This document shows, piece after piece, positions 8,911 through 17,383 of a stretch of 64,000 bases of DNA; within the stretch, counting starts at the first letter, position 1, and every line of letters begins with the position of its first letter. The DNA is from Actinomyces ruminis (lineage in GTDB: Bacteria > Actinomycetota > Actinomycetes > Actinomycetales > Actinomycetaceae). Made by a program: the position numbers and the translations under genes. The notes below the pieces were generated by a model. That model did not search any database. It had not been told where the DNA came from and was given only the letters and a program-made list of their open reading frames with translations. The stretch is taken from the NCBI RefSeq assembly GCF_002154335.2, contig NZ_MTPX02000035.1, positions 1 to 64,000 on the forward strand. Direction: 5' to 3'.

Positions 8911-9237
8911 ATGGCGGAGAATCTGCGGCGTCAGGCGCTCGGACGCCTGTGCGAGTATGTGTCCAACCAGAACGCGCAGCTTGGATTTGATGGCACCTTG
9001 GTGCCGCGCTACGCGGCGCACTCAAAAGGCGCGGAAATAATGGCGACGGTTAATGCGTCTGACACTTGGACGGGACCGTTGGCGGATGAGATGGCCGAAG
9101 ACACCAAGGCAGATGTGGACGCGGTTGATGCAGTATTCGCCGATCTGTTCCGGGATGTTCGGGACGAAAGGAACGCCTTGCCGGTGGAGGTGCCGGAGGA
9201 CGATCCGGACGCAAACTGGCCCAATGGTGGCGTATAG
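8911..9237 (+). CDS. Small acidic protein, WXG100-like size (108 aa)
   Basis: A 108-residue protein starts at ATG 8911. It has a single Trp-Thr-Gly (ASDTWTGPLADEM, about residue 50) between two segments that look helical, and an acidic C-terminus (VPEDDPDANWPNGG). The size and central W-x-G resemble ESAT-6/WXG100 partners of type VII secretion, but the match is loose. It sits just upstream of a large protein with a similar N-terminal helical region, the usual arrangement for a small chaperone-like partner and its large substrate. The function is not established. Confidence 0.6.
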   Translation: MAENLRRQALGRLCEYVSNQNAQLGFDGTLVPRYAAHSKGAEIMATVNASDTWTGPLADEMAEDTKADVDAVDAVFADLFRDVRDERNALPVEVPEDDPDANWPNGGV

Positions 9238-9288
9238 GCGCGGCGACGTTCCCAGACTGACAGTAAAACCCGAAGGAGGGTAGTACTA

Positions 9289-11346
9289 ATGACCGTACTA
9301 CACATGGACCCCAGTAAGCTGGAATCAGTGATCCAGAACATCCGCAATCTCGCAGACGACTGCGACGCCGCCAAGTCGAGGATCGATAGCGAGTTCGAGG
9401 CGGAGAATGATCCGATGACCATCGACGACTTTCCGTCCGCCGCCGATAAAGTGATCGGTAACCTCAACGGCAGGGCCGACACGTTGGAGGAGGCCAAAAA
9501 CGCCATCGTGGCTGTCAACGAGTCCGGAGTCGGCAGCATGAATGCGGACGGAGTGATCAGCTGCGATATCCCCGATAGCGTTAGCATCAACAATGTTCCG
9601 CAACTAGTTTCTTGGTCGGAGGGCGCAATTGATGCGCACGACCTGCAGAACATCGTAGAAACCGGACGCAAGTCCAATGGGCGTGACTATGATCAAGTGA
9701 TAGAATCGATGCGGGAGCACGCGGACGACTCCGTGTACGCAAATGCTTTTATCGACATCGTAGGTCCGGAGAACCTTACTCAATTGCCCCTGAATCTGGA
9801 AAGTATGCCCTATGGGTCCGGTTACCTTGTGTCTGACGAATACATACAACCGTTAGGTCCAAATGAGGCTAACGAACTGGCGGAACTTGAAGGCATGTTT
9901 CTTGCGTCGGCATCCAAAGGGTGGGACGATGAACAATGTGCGTCTGTTGCAAAGGCCATTTCGGGTTCGGTGGATGAAGAAGATGAATTGGGGGGGATTA
10001 CCGTTCTGAACGCCATGCTTGATGGGCACGACGAGAACGGTGACCACATTAATGACCTGGACTTCAATGACGCCTTCCTGACTTCTTTGGCCAACCGTCT
10101 CGATGACATCAACTGGGACCCGAATGAGACGCCGAGCGGTCGGTACCTGTCCGGACATTCCCTCGACCCGATGGCCGGCGTGCTTGATGCCATGGGCAAT
10201 AGTCCCGAGGCTGCGCTCGACTATCTTGTGCGGGTGCCTGGCGGCAGTGGTGGACTAGACGTGAGTAAGTTTGAAGAACTGTCGACGCGCGAGTGGGACG
10301 AACAAGGTTTGTCAGGCTTCACCGCGGCAACCGCCGCAGCTTCGAGCCTACGCTCGTCTGAAACGCCAAGTGAACGGGCACGTGCGCAATTCGTTGCGGA
10401 TAATAGCATTCATTTGCTTGCCGTGAATACTGACGAGAGTATGTACGACGATGATGCGAAGGCGCGCATTGGCCTCTTGCTCGGGAACTGTCCCGGAGAA
10501 CTGACCAGCGCTTGGAACAAAACTGGTGACCTCAAAGATGTTATGCAGCCTGAGATGCAGCTCACTGCGGCCAGTGTCGAAGATGTGAATATCTTGGCAT
10601 ATCGCGTTGCTGACTCGTCGGACGCCATGAGTAACATATTTTCCGGACTAGTGGACTATGCCCATACACGGGGGATGTCGAACGCGCAGGAGAAGCACGA
10701 TGGCGTCCCCGAACAGCAACTTAAGGACATCAAAGATGCATATGGTGATGCCAGCGAGGCGACAGGTGCTCTGGTAGGGATTGCCAAGCGAAAAGCTGCA
10801 AACGCCAGCGCCGATAATTTGCGCTCTTACGGCGTGAAGACGGCGGTCGCAACTGGGGCACTTGGTGTTGTTCTTTGGCCCTTGGGTTTTGCCGGCAGTT
10901 TGGTGACGGGTGCGGCTGGTGTGTACTTTGCCTTGGCGGCGCCTGGAAGTGAAGGCGACGGCGCTTCGGCGGTGGGGAGCAATGTCGAAGACTTGATATG
11001 GGCGTCTGCGCTCCAGGATGCTTCTCAGCTTGGGATCTTGGATCAAGACGTGTACACGTACGATGGTAGCAATGATGACTACGACTGGATAGTCCACGAT
11101 CCGGAAGGCAACTACAGTATTATGCTGGGTGGGTCCGGCTCCGGTAGCGAGGCGCTAGGTCAAATGCATGCTTGGTCCAGGGGTGTCGCTGAGAACTTGG
11201 GAGACCAGACGATGAACGATCTCGAAGACAATGTGGGGATGCGTTACACAAATGGAGAGCGTTACGTGACTGATCGAGAGGAGATTCCGGGATATGTAGA
11301 ACCGGCCGTAGAAATGACGACAAGTAATGGAGCAGGAAGGTTCTGA
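9289..11346 (+). CDS. Large DUF6571-like protein, possible type VII secretion substrate
   Basis: A 685-residue protein starts at ATG 9289 behind GAAGGAGGG. Residues 1-95 are helical and charged, as in WXG/LXG N-termini. The middle repeats motifs such as DPMAGVLDAMGNSPEAALDYL (about residue 295 on), which I associate with the DUF6571 family of actinobacterial secreted proteins. A hydrophobic stretch (VLWPLGFAGSLVTGAAGVYFALAA, in two pieces around residues 525-550) could span a membrane. The C-terminus (about 590-685) has no toxin domain I can name. Base composition is visibly poorer in G+C than in neighbouring genes, so the cluster was probably acquired. Membrane insertion or toxicity is only inference. 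Confidence 0.65.
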   Translation: MTVLHMDPSKLESVIQNIRNLADDCDAAKSRIDSEFEAENDPMTIDDFPSAADKVIGNLNGRADTLEEAKNAIVAVNESGVGSMNADGVISCDIPDSVSINNVPQLVSWSEGAIDAHDLQNIVETGRKSNGRDYDQVIESMREHADDSVYANAFIDIVGPENLTQLPLNLESMPYGSGYLVSDEYIQPLGPNEANELAELEGMFLASASKGWDDEQCASVAKAISGSVDEEDELGGITVLNAMLDGHDENGDHINDLDFNDAFLTSLANRLDDINWDPNETPSGRYLSGHSLDPMAGVLDAMGNSPEAALDYLVRVPGGSGGLDVSKFEELSTREWDEQGLSGFTAATAAASSLRSSETPSERARAQFVADNSIHLLAVNTDESMYDDDAKARIGLLLGNCPGELTSAWNKTGDLKDVMQPEMQLTAASVEDVNILAYRVADSSDAMSNIFSGLVDYAHTRGMSNAQEKHDGVPEQQLKDIKDAYGDASEATGALVGIAKRKAANASADNLRSYGVKTAVATGALGVVLWPLGFAGSLVTGAAGVYFALAAPGSEGDGASAVGSNVEDLIWASALQDASQLGILDQDVYTYDGSNDDYDWIVHDPEGNYSIMLGGSGSGSEALGQMHAWSRGVAENLGDQTMNDLEDNVGMRYTNGERYVTDREEIPGYVEPAVEMTTSNGAGRF

Positions 11347-11796
11347 GTTGCAAGTTAATATGTCCTGGAGATCCGGCCTGACGGCGGGGGACGGTCAAGT
11401 CTGTGGCTGGTTCAGGGATTGTAAGGGGTTTTGAGTGTATCTTCGGGGCGGTGCGACGTTCCTGCGACGATAGGTGGTGCTAGTCGTTTTTTCGGCACGG
11501 AAGGAGTCGCGCCGTCGTATTGCAATCCATCGCACCTGCCTTGGCGTGCCAGCTCCTGATAGGGGTTCGCCACCATCCGGGCTCCCGCTCGGCGCTGGTG
11601 CGCCACCGGCTGGATGCGTTGCTAGGTCGTGTTATGTAAGTCGTTTGAGCCAGTGGTTGATGCTGGCGATGTGGGTTGTGGCTTGGTAGCGGACGGCGAG
11701 CTCGTCGTATGTGGTGGCCATGGCACGGTTCTGCTTGAGGCGGCGGAAGCAGCGTTCCACGGCATCGCGGTCCTTGTGCGCCGCGGTGTCGGGGTT
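11347..11796. other. Gene-poor stretch with transposase debris
   Basis: Just after the large gene, ATG 11360 opens a 24-codon ORF (MSWRSGLTAGDGQ...) that stops at 11434. It may be the start of a truncated gene. Nothing else recognisable lies between 11435 and 11631. The transposase remnant begins at 11632. Confidence 0.4.
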
Positions 11797-11800
11797 CGTC
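11632..11800 (-). pseudogene. Transposase C-terminal remnant (IS5-like DDE)
   Basis: On the minus strand about 55 codons read KDRDAVERCFRRLKQNRAM, then ATTYDELAVRYQATTH and INHWLKRLT before a TAA (11632-11634). The pattern VERxFxRLKxxRxxATxYDxLA is typical of the C-terminal end of IS5-family transposases, with the catalytic Glu in VERCF. Stop codons close the frame just upstream, where the long palindrome starts, so only the tail survives. Confidence 0.7.
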
Positions 11801-11871
11801 TACTACTCCGGTTGGGTGTTTGTTGAAGGGTCCTGAGCCCTTCAACAAACACCCAAGGGGCGTAGTAGACG
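11797..11871. repeat. Long interrupted palindrome (two stems, 19 and 10 bp)
   Basis: The inner arms are perfect: 11812-11830 (TTGGGTGTTTGTTGAAGGG) and 11838-11856, with a seven-base loop. Outside them, CGTCTACTAC (11797-11806) pairs with GTAGTAGACG (11862-11871). Only the five bases between the stems fail to match. It abuts the truncated transposase. It could be joined IS ends or a strong bidirectional hairpin. Confidence 0.9.
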
Positions 11872-12246
11872 CCGAAGGGGCGTACCCAACGCGATCTGTC
11901 ATACGCCATACGTCACCCGCCGCGGTCCGGCACTTTCATCGATCTGAGCGCCGCGTCGCGGGCGCGCCCTGCCATGCCCGCGACGCGCCCACGGCCCGCA
12001 GACCGAGGTCAGGGGGCGGCAGGCGCGGCGAGCGTGTCCAGTATTCCGAGTCGTGCCGCGGCGACTAGGGCAGAGGAGCGCCCCTACGAGCGCGGAACAG
12101 GGCCCACTCCACCGCACGACAAACGCGAAGAGCTACCAAGGCCATCATGCTCCTAACAACCCCCGAACCTCACATTGACTTTGCTGCCCCCTGCGATCAA
12201 ACCCAGGATGATTCAATACGGGAAATGAATGGTGTGAGCGGGTAGC
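11872..12246. other. Gap without a recognisable gene
   Basis: I see no ORF with coding character and no familiar RNA in these 375 bases. The G+C-rich part near 11940-12010 and the A/T-richer part near 12150-12240 differ in composition, as expected at the edge of an inserted segment. Confidence 0.5.
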
Positions 12247-12263
12247 CACCTTCTTCGAAGGTG
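12247..12263 (-). terminator. Short hairpin after the GNAT gene
   Basis: CACCTTC, loop TTC, GAAGGTG form a perfect seven-base stem directly beyond the stop of the GNAT gene on the minus strand. Confidence 0.5.
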
Positions 12264-12266
12264 CGG

Positions 12267-12723
12267 TTAGGCGGTTGGCGAATTCCTGATCGCCTTCATG
12301 GACATCAGCAGTTGCATGTCATCGACGGGTGAGACGACGAGGTTGCCGTTGGCTAGGTAGAAGGACTTGGCCGCCTTGTCCCGGCAATGGATCAGTAAGG
12401 CGCGGACTCCTGCGATCTCACTGACCTGGAGGCTCTCAGCATGGCGTCTTTCAGGAGTACGGCACCGATGCCCATACCCTGCGCGCGTCGATCGACGGCG
12501 AGCAGGACGCAGGGAGTCTCGCGCGGTGCCTGCTTGGCAATAGGCGTCGGCTCCTCCGTTCGCGCGATACATGCGGTTGCGAGTGCGTAGTAGCCGAGTG
12601 TCTGACCGTCCTGGACGGTCACGTAGGTGACCGCGTTGTCCGCCTTCAGGTTCTGCCACGCGAAACGATGCAGCCAGTCATCCAGCTCCTCGGCGCCGCT
12701 GTGGAATCCGCTTCGGGTGACAT
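12267..12723 (-). CDS. GNAT acetyltransferase, TacT-like toxin family, frame broken twice
   Basis: The protein resembles GNAT toxins that acetylate charged tRNA (TacT/AtaT type): FHSGAEELDDWL, NLKADNAVTYVTVQDGQTLGYYALA, the acetyl-CoA loop LAVDRRAQGMGIG (expected RRxQGxGxG), and VSEIAGVRALLIHCRDKAAKSFY. ATG 12723 has AAGGAGA upstream. Single-base losses near 12709 and near 12435 are needed to join the pieces. The N-terminus before FHSG is shorter than usual for the family, and no ribbon-helix-helix antitoxin gene lies upstream, so it may be an orphan or inactive. The gene follows the DUF4921 gene on the same strand by 60 bp. Confidence 0.65.
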
Positions 12724-12783
12724 GACAGTTTCTCCTTGTGCGGATAACGCACGCACGGAGCGCCGGATCGTAAGTGCGGCGTC

Positions 12784-14124
12784 TCACCGGCCCAGCACCG
12801 GGTTGTACAGCAGCCGGTTCGGCGTCGTCGGGCACTCCTCGCCCACGGCCATCGGGGCGATCAGCCGGTCCGCCCGTAGGTCCTCCAGCCGCGCCACTAC
12901 CCGGTCGCGCAGTGTCCACGGGTCGATGGTGTTGAGGTAGATCTTGGTGCCGCCCTCGAAACCCGCCAGGGTGGACACCCGCCATTTCAGGGTGATGTGC
13001 CAGGGCATCGGCTGGTCGACGTCGATCGGCTTGTGGTGCCATTCCTCATTGCTGGGCACGTCCGCGCCCGTGGCGGCGTGCAGCGCGTGCAGCAGGTCGG
13101 AGACAGCGTCGACCTCATCCCGGCTCATTAGCCACGGCTCGCAGGTGGCCGACGTCGAGTACACCTCCAGGGTGGGGTAGCGGTGCCCGAAGCCGGCGAA
13201 GGCCACAGCGTGCTCATTGGAGGCCACCAGCAGGCCCCGATAGGCGGCGTAGTCCACGCCCATCTCGTTGTACAGGTTCGGGTTGGCGCGCACCCGTTGC
13301 AGCTCCAACTCCGATGACACGCCCCGCTCATCGATTCCCACCAGCTGCTTGTGCAGGTGGTCGAAGGATGCGCCGGCCGGGCGCAGCCAGTTCTGGAACA
13401 CCGCCACATAGCGCACCCAGCGGTTGGCCTGGTACAGGTCGTGCGTGGCCTGCACGGCCAGCCGGATATAGGCGCGGTGCTCGGTCGGGGTGAGCGTGCC
13501 GGAGCCGGCCAGGGAGGATGAGTCGACGGCGTCGTCGGTGTAGTGCCGCCGCGCCACGATTACATCGTGACCGCCGGCGAAGAAGGCCGCCAGATACTCG
13601 CGGCGAGCGGCGTCGTCCATGGTCTCCCAGGTGTCGGGATTCTGGCCGGAGGCGCGCAGCTTGGCGCGGGCCACCCGGGCCACGTGGTCGGCGCCGGTCG
13701 GATCGGCCAGGTAGGCCTCCATGCGCTCGCGGGCGGCGTCGGGCACCTCATAACCGTGGTTGGCGTGCCAGTAGTCGTAGGACAGGATCTCGAACAGGTT
13801 GGGGATACGGCGGAACTCAGCGACCGTGTCGAACAGCTCGGAGGCGGGCAGGGCATCGATCCGCTCGAAGCCGCCGTCGGGCGTAGCCACCACCCGGGAC
13901 TTCTCGGGCGGCGTCTCGGTGTAGTGCGCCGGGCAGAACTTGCAGGCACGAGTGCGCTCGGCCGGCGTGAGCGTGTGGACCTCGGCGACGGGATGGGAAA
14001 TGGGGCGGTTGCCGCGTCCAGGCACGGTCCACACCTCGGTGCCGGTGAAGGGACTGATCTGCTTGACGGTCCCGTCCGCCATACGGGTGAGTGGTTCGGC
14101 GGAGGGGGAGTACGGCTGAAGCAT
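12784..14124 (-). CDS. DUF4921 family protein (GalT/HIT-like)
   Basis: A complete 446-residue protein of a family found mainly in Actinobacteria and annotated as DUF4921, related to galactose-1-phosphate uridylyltransferase and the HIT fold. A CxxC pair lies near residue 62 (ACKFCPAHY) and the HIT-like segment ASFDHLHKQLVG near residue 250. The conserved SPFTGTEVWTVPGRGNRP sits at the N-terminus. The reaction it catalyses is not known to me; nucleotidyl transfer or hydrolysis is the expected chemistry. The gene is alone on the minus strand apart from the GNAT gene behind it. Confidence 0.8.
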   Translation of the reverse strand: MLQPYSPSAEPLTRMADGTVKQISPFTGTEVWTVPGRGNRPISHPVAEVHTLTPAERTRACKFCPAHYTETPPEKSRVVATPDGGFERIDALPASELFDTVAEFRRIPNLFEILSYDYWHANHGYEVPDAARERMEAYLADPTGADHVARVARAKLRASGQNPDTWETMDDAARREYLAAFFAGGHDVIVARRHYTDDAVDSSSLAGSGTLTPTEHRAYIRLAVQATHDLYQANRWVRYVAVFQNWLRPAGASFDHLHKQLVGIDERGVSSELELQRVRANPNLYNEMGVDYAAYRGLLVASNEHAVAFAGFGHRYPTLEVYSTSATCEPWLMSRDEVDAVSDLLHALHAATGADVPSNEEWHHKPIDVDQPMPWHITLKWRVSTLAGFEGGTKIYLNTIDPWTLRDRVVARLEDLRADRLIAPMAVGEECPTTPNRLLYNPVLGR

Positions 14125-14229
14125 GCCCCTAAGTATCGCGCCGTCGCTGTCCTGCCGGGCCGATATCGACGGCGCAGCGCCGACGATGTGCCTCGCGGTG
14201 GCCGGTCTGCGGGCTCGGCCGGCTTGGGC

Positions 14230-14790
14230 TCACTCCACCCGGGCGATCGACGCCGGCAGGTCTTCCTGCCCGGCCAGGGCGGAGACGTCGTCGTTGATGT
14301 GCCCGATGACGTACAGGCCCGGCCAGGAGTCAATGGACGTGTAATACAGGACGAGCACGCGGTTGGGCTGGTACCAGGCGATGTCGCCCGTCTGTGGGGC
14401 GCTGGCGCTCAGGCCCGTGGTGTCCAGGTCCTGCGGTAGAGAGGCAGTCAGCTCCTGGCCGCCGTAGTCGGAGAATGTCAGCTCCAGCGGGAGCTGGGCG
14501 AGTAGCGAGCGGGTGGCGGCATTGTCATCGAGGGTCGCCGCCAGGACGGTGCCGTAAAGGGCGCCGCCGAAGGTGATGCGGATGGGTTGTGTTGCGGTCA
14601 TGGTGGCCTCCGAGGTGGGGTGTGGGCTGCCGGTGGTAGGGCCGGGATTGGTAGCTGTCGGGGAAACCGCCGGCGAGGGCGCGGCGCCGCCGTCGCCGGA
14701 GACGCACGCCGCCAGCGTCAGGCCGACCAGGGCGACGGGCAGGCCGTGGAGCAGAGCACGGCGGGGAGTTCGCTGAGAGAACGGCGGCAT
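14230..14790 (-). CDS. Cyclophilin-like fold lipoprotein
   Basis: A lipoprotein of about 186 residues; ATG 14790 has AAAGGA eight bases upstream. The signal peptide (RRALLHGLPVALVGLTLAAC) ends in a lipobox, followed by a Ser/Thr/Pro-rich linker. The C-terminal 120 residues (IRITFGGALYGTVLAATLDDN, then LPLELTFSDYGGQE, then GDIAWYQPNRVLVLYY) match the cyclophilin-like superfamily found in many small bacterial proteins. No ligand or activity is known for this group. The gene is read away from the repeat array at 14843-14974. Confidence 0.75.
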   Translation of the reverse strand: MPPFSQRTPRRALLHGLPVALVGLTLAACVSGDGGAAPSPAVSPTATNPGPTTGSPHPTSEATMTATQPIRITFGGALYGTVLAATLDDNAATRSLLAQLPLELTFSDYGGQELTASLPQDLDTTGLSASAPQTGDIAWYQPNRVLVLYYTSIDSWPGLYVIGHINDDVSALAGQEDLPASIARVE

Positions 14791-14842
14791 GATGATCCTT
14801 TCAGTTACTGGGGATCGACGCGGGTACGGCGCCGGGGGCATC

Positions 14843-14974
14843 TTTGGACCGCGAACCCCTGTTTGGACCGCTGAAGTCCATTTGGACCGCTTTTCTCTGT
14901 TTGGACCGCCGTTGCGTGCCGCGTGGGCGGTCCAAACCGACGCGAGGGGTCCAAACCGACGCGAGGGGTCCAAA
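14843..14974. repeat. Seven-copy 19-bp-period repeat array, 4 forward then 3 inverted
   Basis: TTTGGACC starts at 14843, 14862, 14881 and 14900, and its complement GGTCCAAA starts at 14929, 14948 and 14967. All spacings within each half are exactly 19 bp. In the forward half only about ten bases are conserved; the inverted units are almost identical. The two halves meet at a perfect 12-bp stem (14899-14910 with 14926-14937, 15-base loop). The array lies between the divergent cyclophilin-like lipoprotein and the Tad minor pilin genes. Confidence 0.95.
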
Positions 14975-15191
14975 CCGACGTAAGACAGGGCAGGACGGCG
15001 CGGTGCCTCGCGATGCAGCGGGGCTGCGGCCATTGCCGGCGTCCACAGGCACGGTTCGTGCACCCCTAATCCACAGAGATCAAAAGGCCTGGATGCGCGG
15101 GGCTGGGCGGTTGCCCGACGCTGGGGGTGCGGGCACGGCGCCCGTGGGCGCGGCCAATGACGGCCGGCCCCAACCCCTCCAGGAGGAGATC

Positions 15192-15431
15192 ATGAAGCAC
15201 ACCTTGCTAACCTTGCACAACGCGTGGGCCCTCGCCCACGGCACTCCGCCCGGCTTGCGCGAGGCCGATGCCGCAGACCGGGACGGTGAGGCGGGCATGG
15301 CGACCGCCGAGTACGCTATCGGTACTTTGGCCGCGGCGGCATTCGCCGGATTGTTGTTGGCCATCATGCGCTCGGGAAGCCTGTCCGGCATGTTGCAGAG
15401 CGTAATCGAGTCTGCGCTGTCGGTGGGCTGA
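15192..15431 (+). CDS. DUF4244 Flp-pilin-like protein (Tad neighbourhood)
   Basis: A 79-residue protein starts at ATG 15192 behind AGGAGGAG. The segment DGEAGMATAEYAIGTLAAAAF is the DUF4244 signature: a prepilin-like cleavage region with Glu at position +5 style, followed by one hydrophobic helix (AAAAFAGLLLAIM). DUF4244 proteins correspond to mycobacterial Rv3656c, the pilin-like subunit of the Tad (type IVb/IVc) pilus locus. The TadE-type genes and prepilin peptidase follow on the same strand. Confidence 0.85.
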   Translation: MKHTLLTLHNAWALAHGTPPGLREADAADRDGEAGMATAEYAIGTLAAAAFAGLLLAIMRSGSLSGMLQSVIESALSVG

Positions 15432-15438
15432 GGCGGTC

Positions 15439-15834
15439 ATGTGGACGCCGCAACGCCCGGAGGGAACCGCGCCCGCGAACCGCCTGCGCGGCGGAGAACG
15501 CGGCATGGTGACGGCAGAGCTCGCCGTGGCCATGCCGGCCGTCGTCCTCGTCTTGCTGCTGGTGCTCGCCACCGTCAACGCTGGTGTCACCCAGCTGCGG
15601 GTCACCGATGCCGCTCGCGTCGCCGCCCGCCAGGCCGCCATCGGCTCGAGCGACGTCGCCGGCGCCGCCCAGCGCGCGGGCGGACCGGTGACGGTGAGCA
15701 TCGAGTCCGGCGAACTCACCTGTGTGACGGCGAGCCGCCGAGTCCCCGGCCCGCTGGGCGGCCTGGGGCTCACGGCCCGCTCTCGGGCCTGCGCCTACAC
15801 CGAGCCGACCTGGACCGAGGCGGGTGCGCCATGA
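15439..15834 (+). CDS. TadE-family minor pilin
   Basis: A 131-residue protein with one N-terminal hydrophobic helix (MVTAELAVAMPAVVLVLLLVL). The motif GMVTAELAVAMPA is characteristic of TadE pseudopilins of the actinobacterial locus (Rv3655c type). A mostly extracytoplasmic C-terminal domain with two Cys (ELTCVTAS, SRACAYTE) follows. It overlaps the next gene by four bases (ATGA at 15831). Confidence 0.85.
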   Translation: MWTPQRPEGTAPANRLRGGERGMVTAELAVAMPAVVLVLLLVLATVNAGVTQLRVTDAARVAARQAAIGSSDVAGAAQRAGGPVTVSIESGELTCVTASRRVPGPLGGLGLTARSRACAYTEPTWTEAGAP

Positions 15835-16285
15835 GGCGGTCCAGAAATCCCCGAGCAGCCCCAGCGACACAGCCCGGAGACGCAGCCGGCGAAAGCGGCG
15901 CGGGCACGGTCATGGTGTTGGGCATCATCGCCGTCGCCCTGTGCCTGGCCCTGGGCGCCACCGGCTGATCCAGGCCCAGGCCGCCGGCGGTAGGGCCCGC
16001 GCGGCCGCCGACCTGGCGGCGCTCGCCGGGGCGACGGCGCTGACCTCCGTGGTCGCGCCGGCCGACCCCTGCGCCACCGCCCAGCAGGTAGCCCAGGCGA
16101 ACGGCGCCGAACTGGCAGCCTGCACGCTCGACGGGGAGGACGTCACCGTGGCGGTCGCGGTGCCGACCCGGATCCTCGGGATTCCGCGCCGCGCCGACGC
16201 CGCCGCCCGCGCCGGGCCTATCAACCGCTGTGAGCGGGGCAGGGCCGTTGATCCCGCGCGAGCGGGCATGACCCGCGGCGGTTGA
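15831..16285 (+). CDS. Rv3654c-type TadE-like protein, one frame break
   Basis: This third pilin-like gene starts at ATG 15831. The first part (GESGAGTVMVLGIIAVALCLALGATG) gives the helix. After a single-base loss near 15966 (ACCGGCTGATC, expected ACCGGCCTGATC) it continues as LIQAQAAGGRARAAADLAALAGA, the conserved region of the helicase/secretion-neighbourhood TadE-like family. Two Cys follow (DPCATAQ, LAACTLDG). I read it as intact, with a sequencing error. Confidence 0.8.
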
Positions 16286-16423
16286 GCGGCGCAACACTGG
16301 GGAGGTGGCGGCATACCGCGGATGCCGCCACCGACCCCCGGGCGCAGATTCGGGGCGAACGCCCCGGGCGATTGGGGCGCCGTGGAGCCGTCCCAGGGCG
16401 CCGTGACATGAGAAGGTGGGGTA

Positions 16424-17317
16424 GTGAACGCAGTTGCTGTGGTGCCCGTGGTGGCGGCCTGTCTCATGGCCGTCGCATCCGTAGCCGTGGCCGCCGGGCC
16501 CGCCTCCGGCTTCGCCAGGGGATACGTCGACCGACTGGAACAGGCCGCAAAAGAGGATGCCGGTAGGAACGACAACGACGCCGATAGCACCGGCGGCAGC
16601 AGAGCCGACAAATCCGCCGGCGAGGCACATGATGCTCAAGGCGGGGCCGTCGTCGACCGAACCGCTCAAGTCGCAGATGCGGAGGCCGAGGCCACCGGCG
16701 CGGGCGGGGCGACAGCTGCGGCTACCGCTGTGCGAGTGCGCTCCCGGGGCCTGCTGGGCGCTCTGCCTCAGGGCGTGCTGGCTGGGATCCTGTGCGCGGC
16801 GACACTGGCATGGGGACTGAACCGCGGTGAACCGGTGGAGACCATCATCGCCCTGCCGGTGGTGGCTCTGCTAGGCGTGGCCGGCAGCGTCGACGCCGTC
16901 TGCCACCGCCTGCCCGACCGGCTGCTCGGCACCGCCGCCCTCTGGCTGGTTGTGGCCATTGTGGGGCGCAGCTTGGTGCGCCTGGCCACGATCGAGCCGG
17001 CGCAGGTGGCGCTGTGGCCCGCGAGCCGGGCATTGCTGTGCGCACTCGGAGTGGGCGCGGTGGTCTTCGTGATGTGGCTGATTCCCGCCTCCGGCATGGG
17101 GCTGGGGGACGTGAAGCTGTGCGCCCTGCTGGGCCTGTGGCTCGGATACACCGCGGTGGAGTTTGCGGTCACCGGGGTGGTGGTCGGCTTCTTCCTTGCC
17201 GGCCTGGTGGCGATCGGCCTCCTGATCACCCGCCGCGCCGGGCGCAAGGACATGCTGGCCTTCGGGCCCTACCTGGCCGTGGGTGGCTGGCTTGCCTGGC
17301 TGCTGGCCGTAGCCTGA
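16424..17317 (+). CDS. Prepilin peptidase, A24 family
   Basis: An integral membrane aspartic protease that removes prepilin leader peptides, about 297 residues, starting at GTG 16424. An unusual, low-complexity Asp/Ala-rich insert follows the first helix (about residues 30-105). The catalytic Asp residues are in SVDAVCHRLPDRL (about residue 155) and in the GxGD motif GMGLGDVKL (about 225). The six or so remaining helices match the A24 core without the N-terminal methylase domain. Its place after three pilin-like genes points to them as substrates. Confidence 0.85.
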   Translation: MNAVAVVPVVAACLMAVASVAVAAGPASGFARGYVDRLEQAAKEDAGRNDNDADSTGGSRADKSAGEAHDAQGGAVVDRTAQVADAEAEATGAGGATAAATAVRVRSRGLLGALPQGVLAGILCAATLAWGLNRGEPVETIIALPVVALLGVAGSVDAVCHRLPDRLLGTAALWLVVAIVGRSLVRLATIEPAQVALWPASRALLCALGVGAVVFVMWLIPASGMGLGDVKLCALLGLWLGYTAVEFAVTGVVVGFFLAGLVAIGLLITRRAGRKDMLAFGPYLAVGGWLAWLLAVA

Positions 17318-17383
17318 TGCCGCGCTGGGTGCGGGACGCCGGTCGGTGCGGCCGCGCCAATGCCGCCGTCATGTATCTACTAT

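Noticed and set aside
8720-8911. A 63-aa ORF starting upstream of the 8751 gene in another frame
   Set aside because: Its composition is Arg/Pro/Gly-rich like a shadow frame, and the ATG 8751 frame has better third-position bias, although its ribosome site is less well placed.
14843-14974. Plasmid replication iterons
   Set aside because: There is no Rep gene near it and the forward units share only about ten bases.
15831-16285. Programmed ribosomal frameshifting in TadE-like, helicase and nrd genes
   Set aside because: The breaks are all single-base losses in short G/C runs, have no slippery-heptamer or downstream structure in common, and occur in many unrelated genes, which fits sequencing error better.
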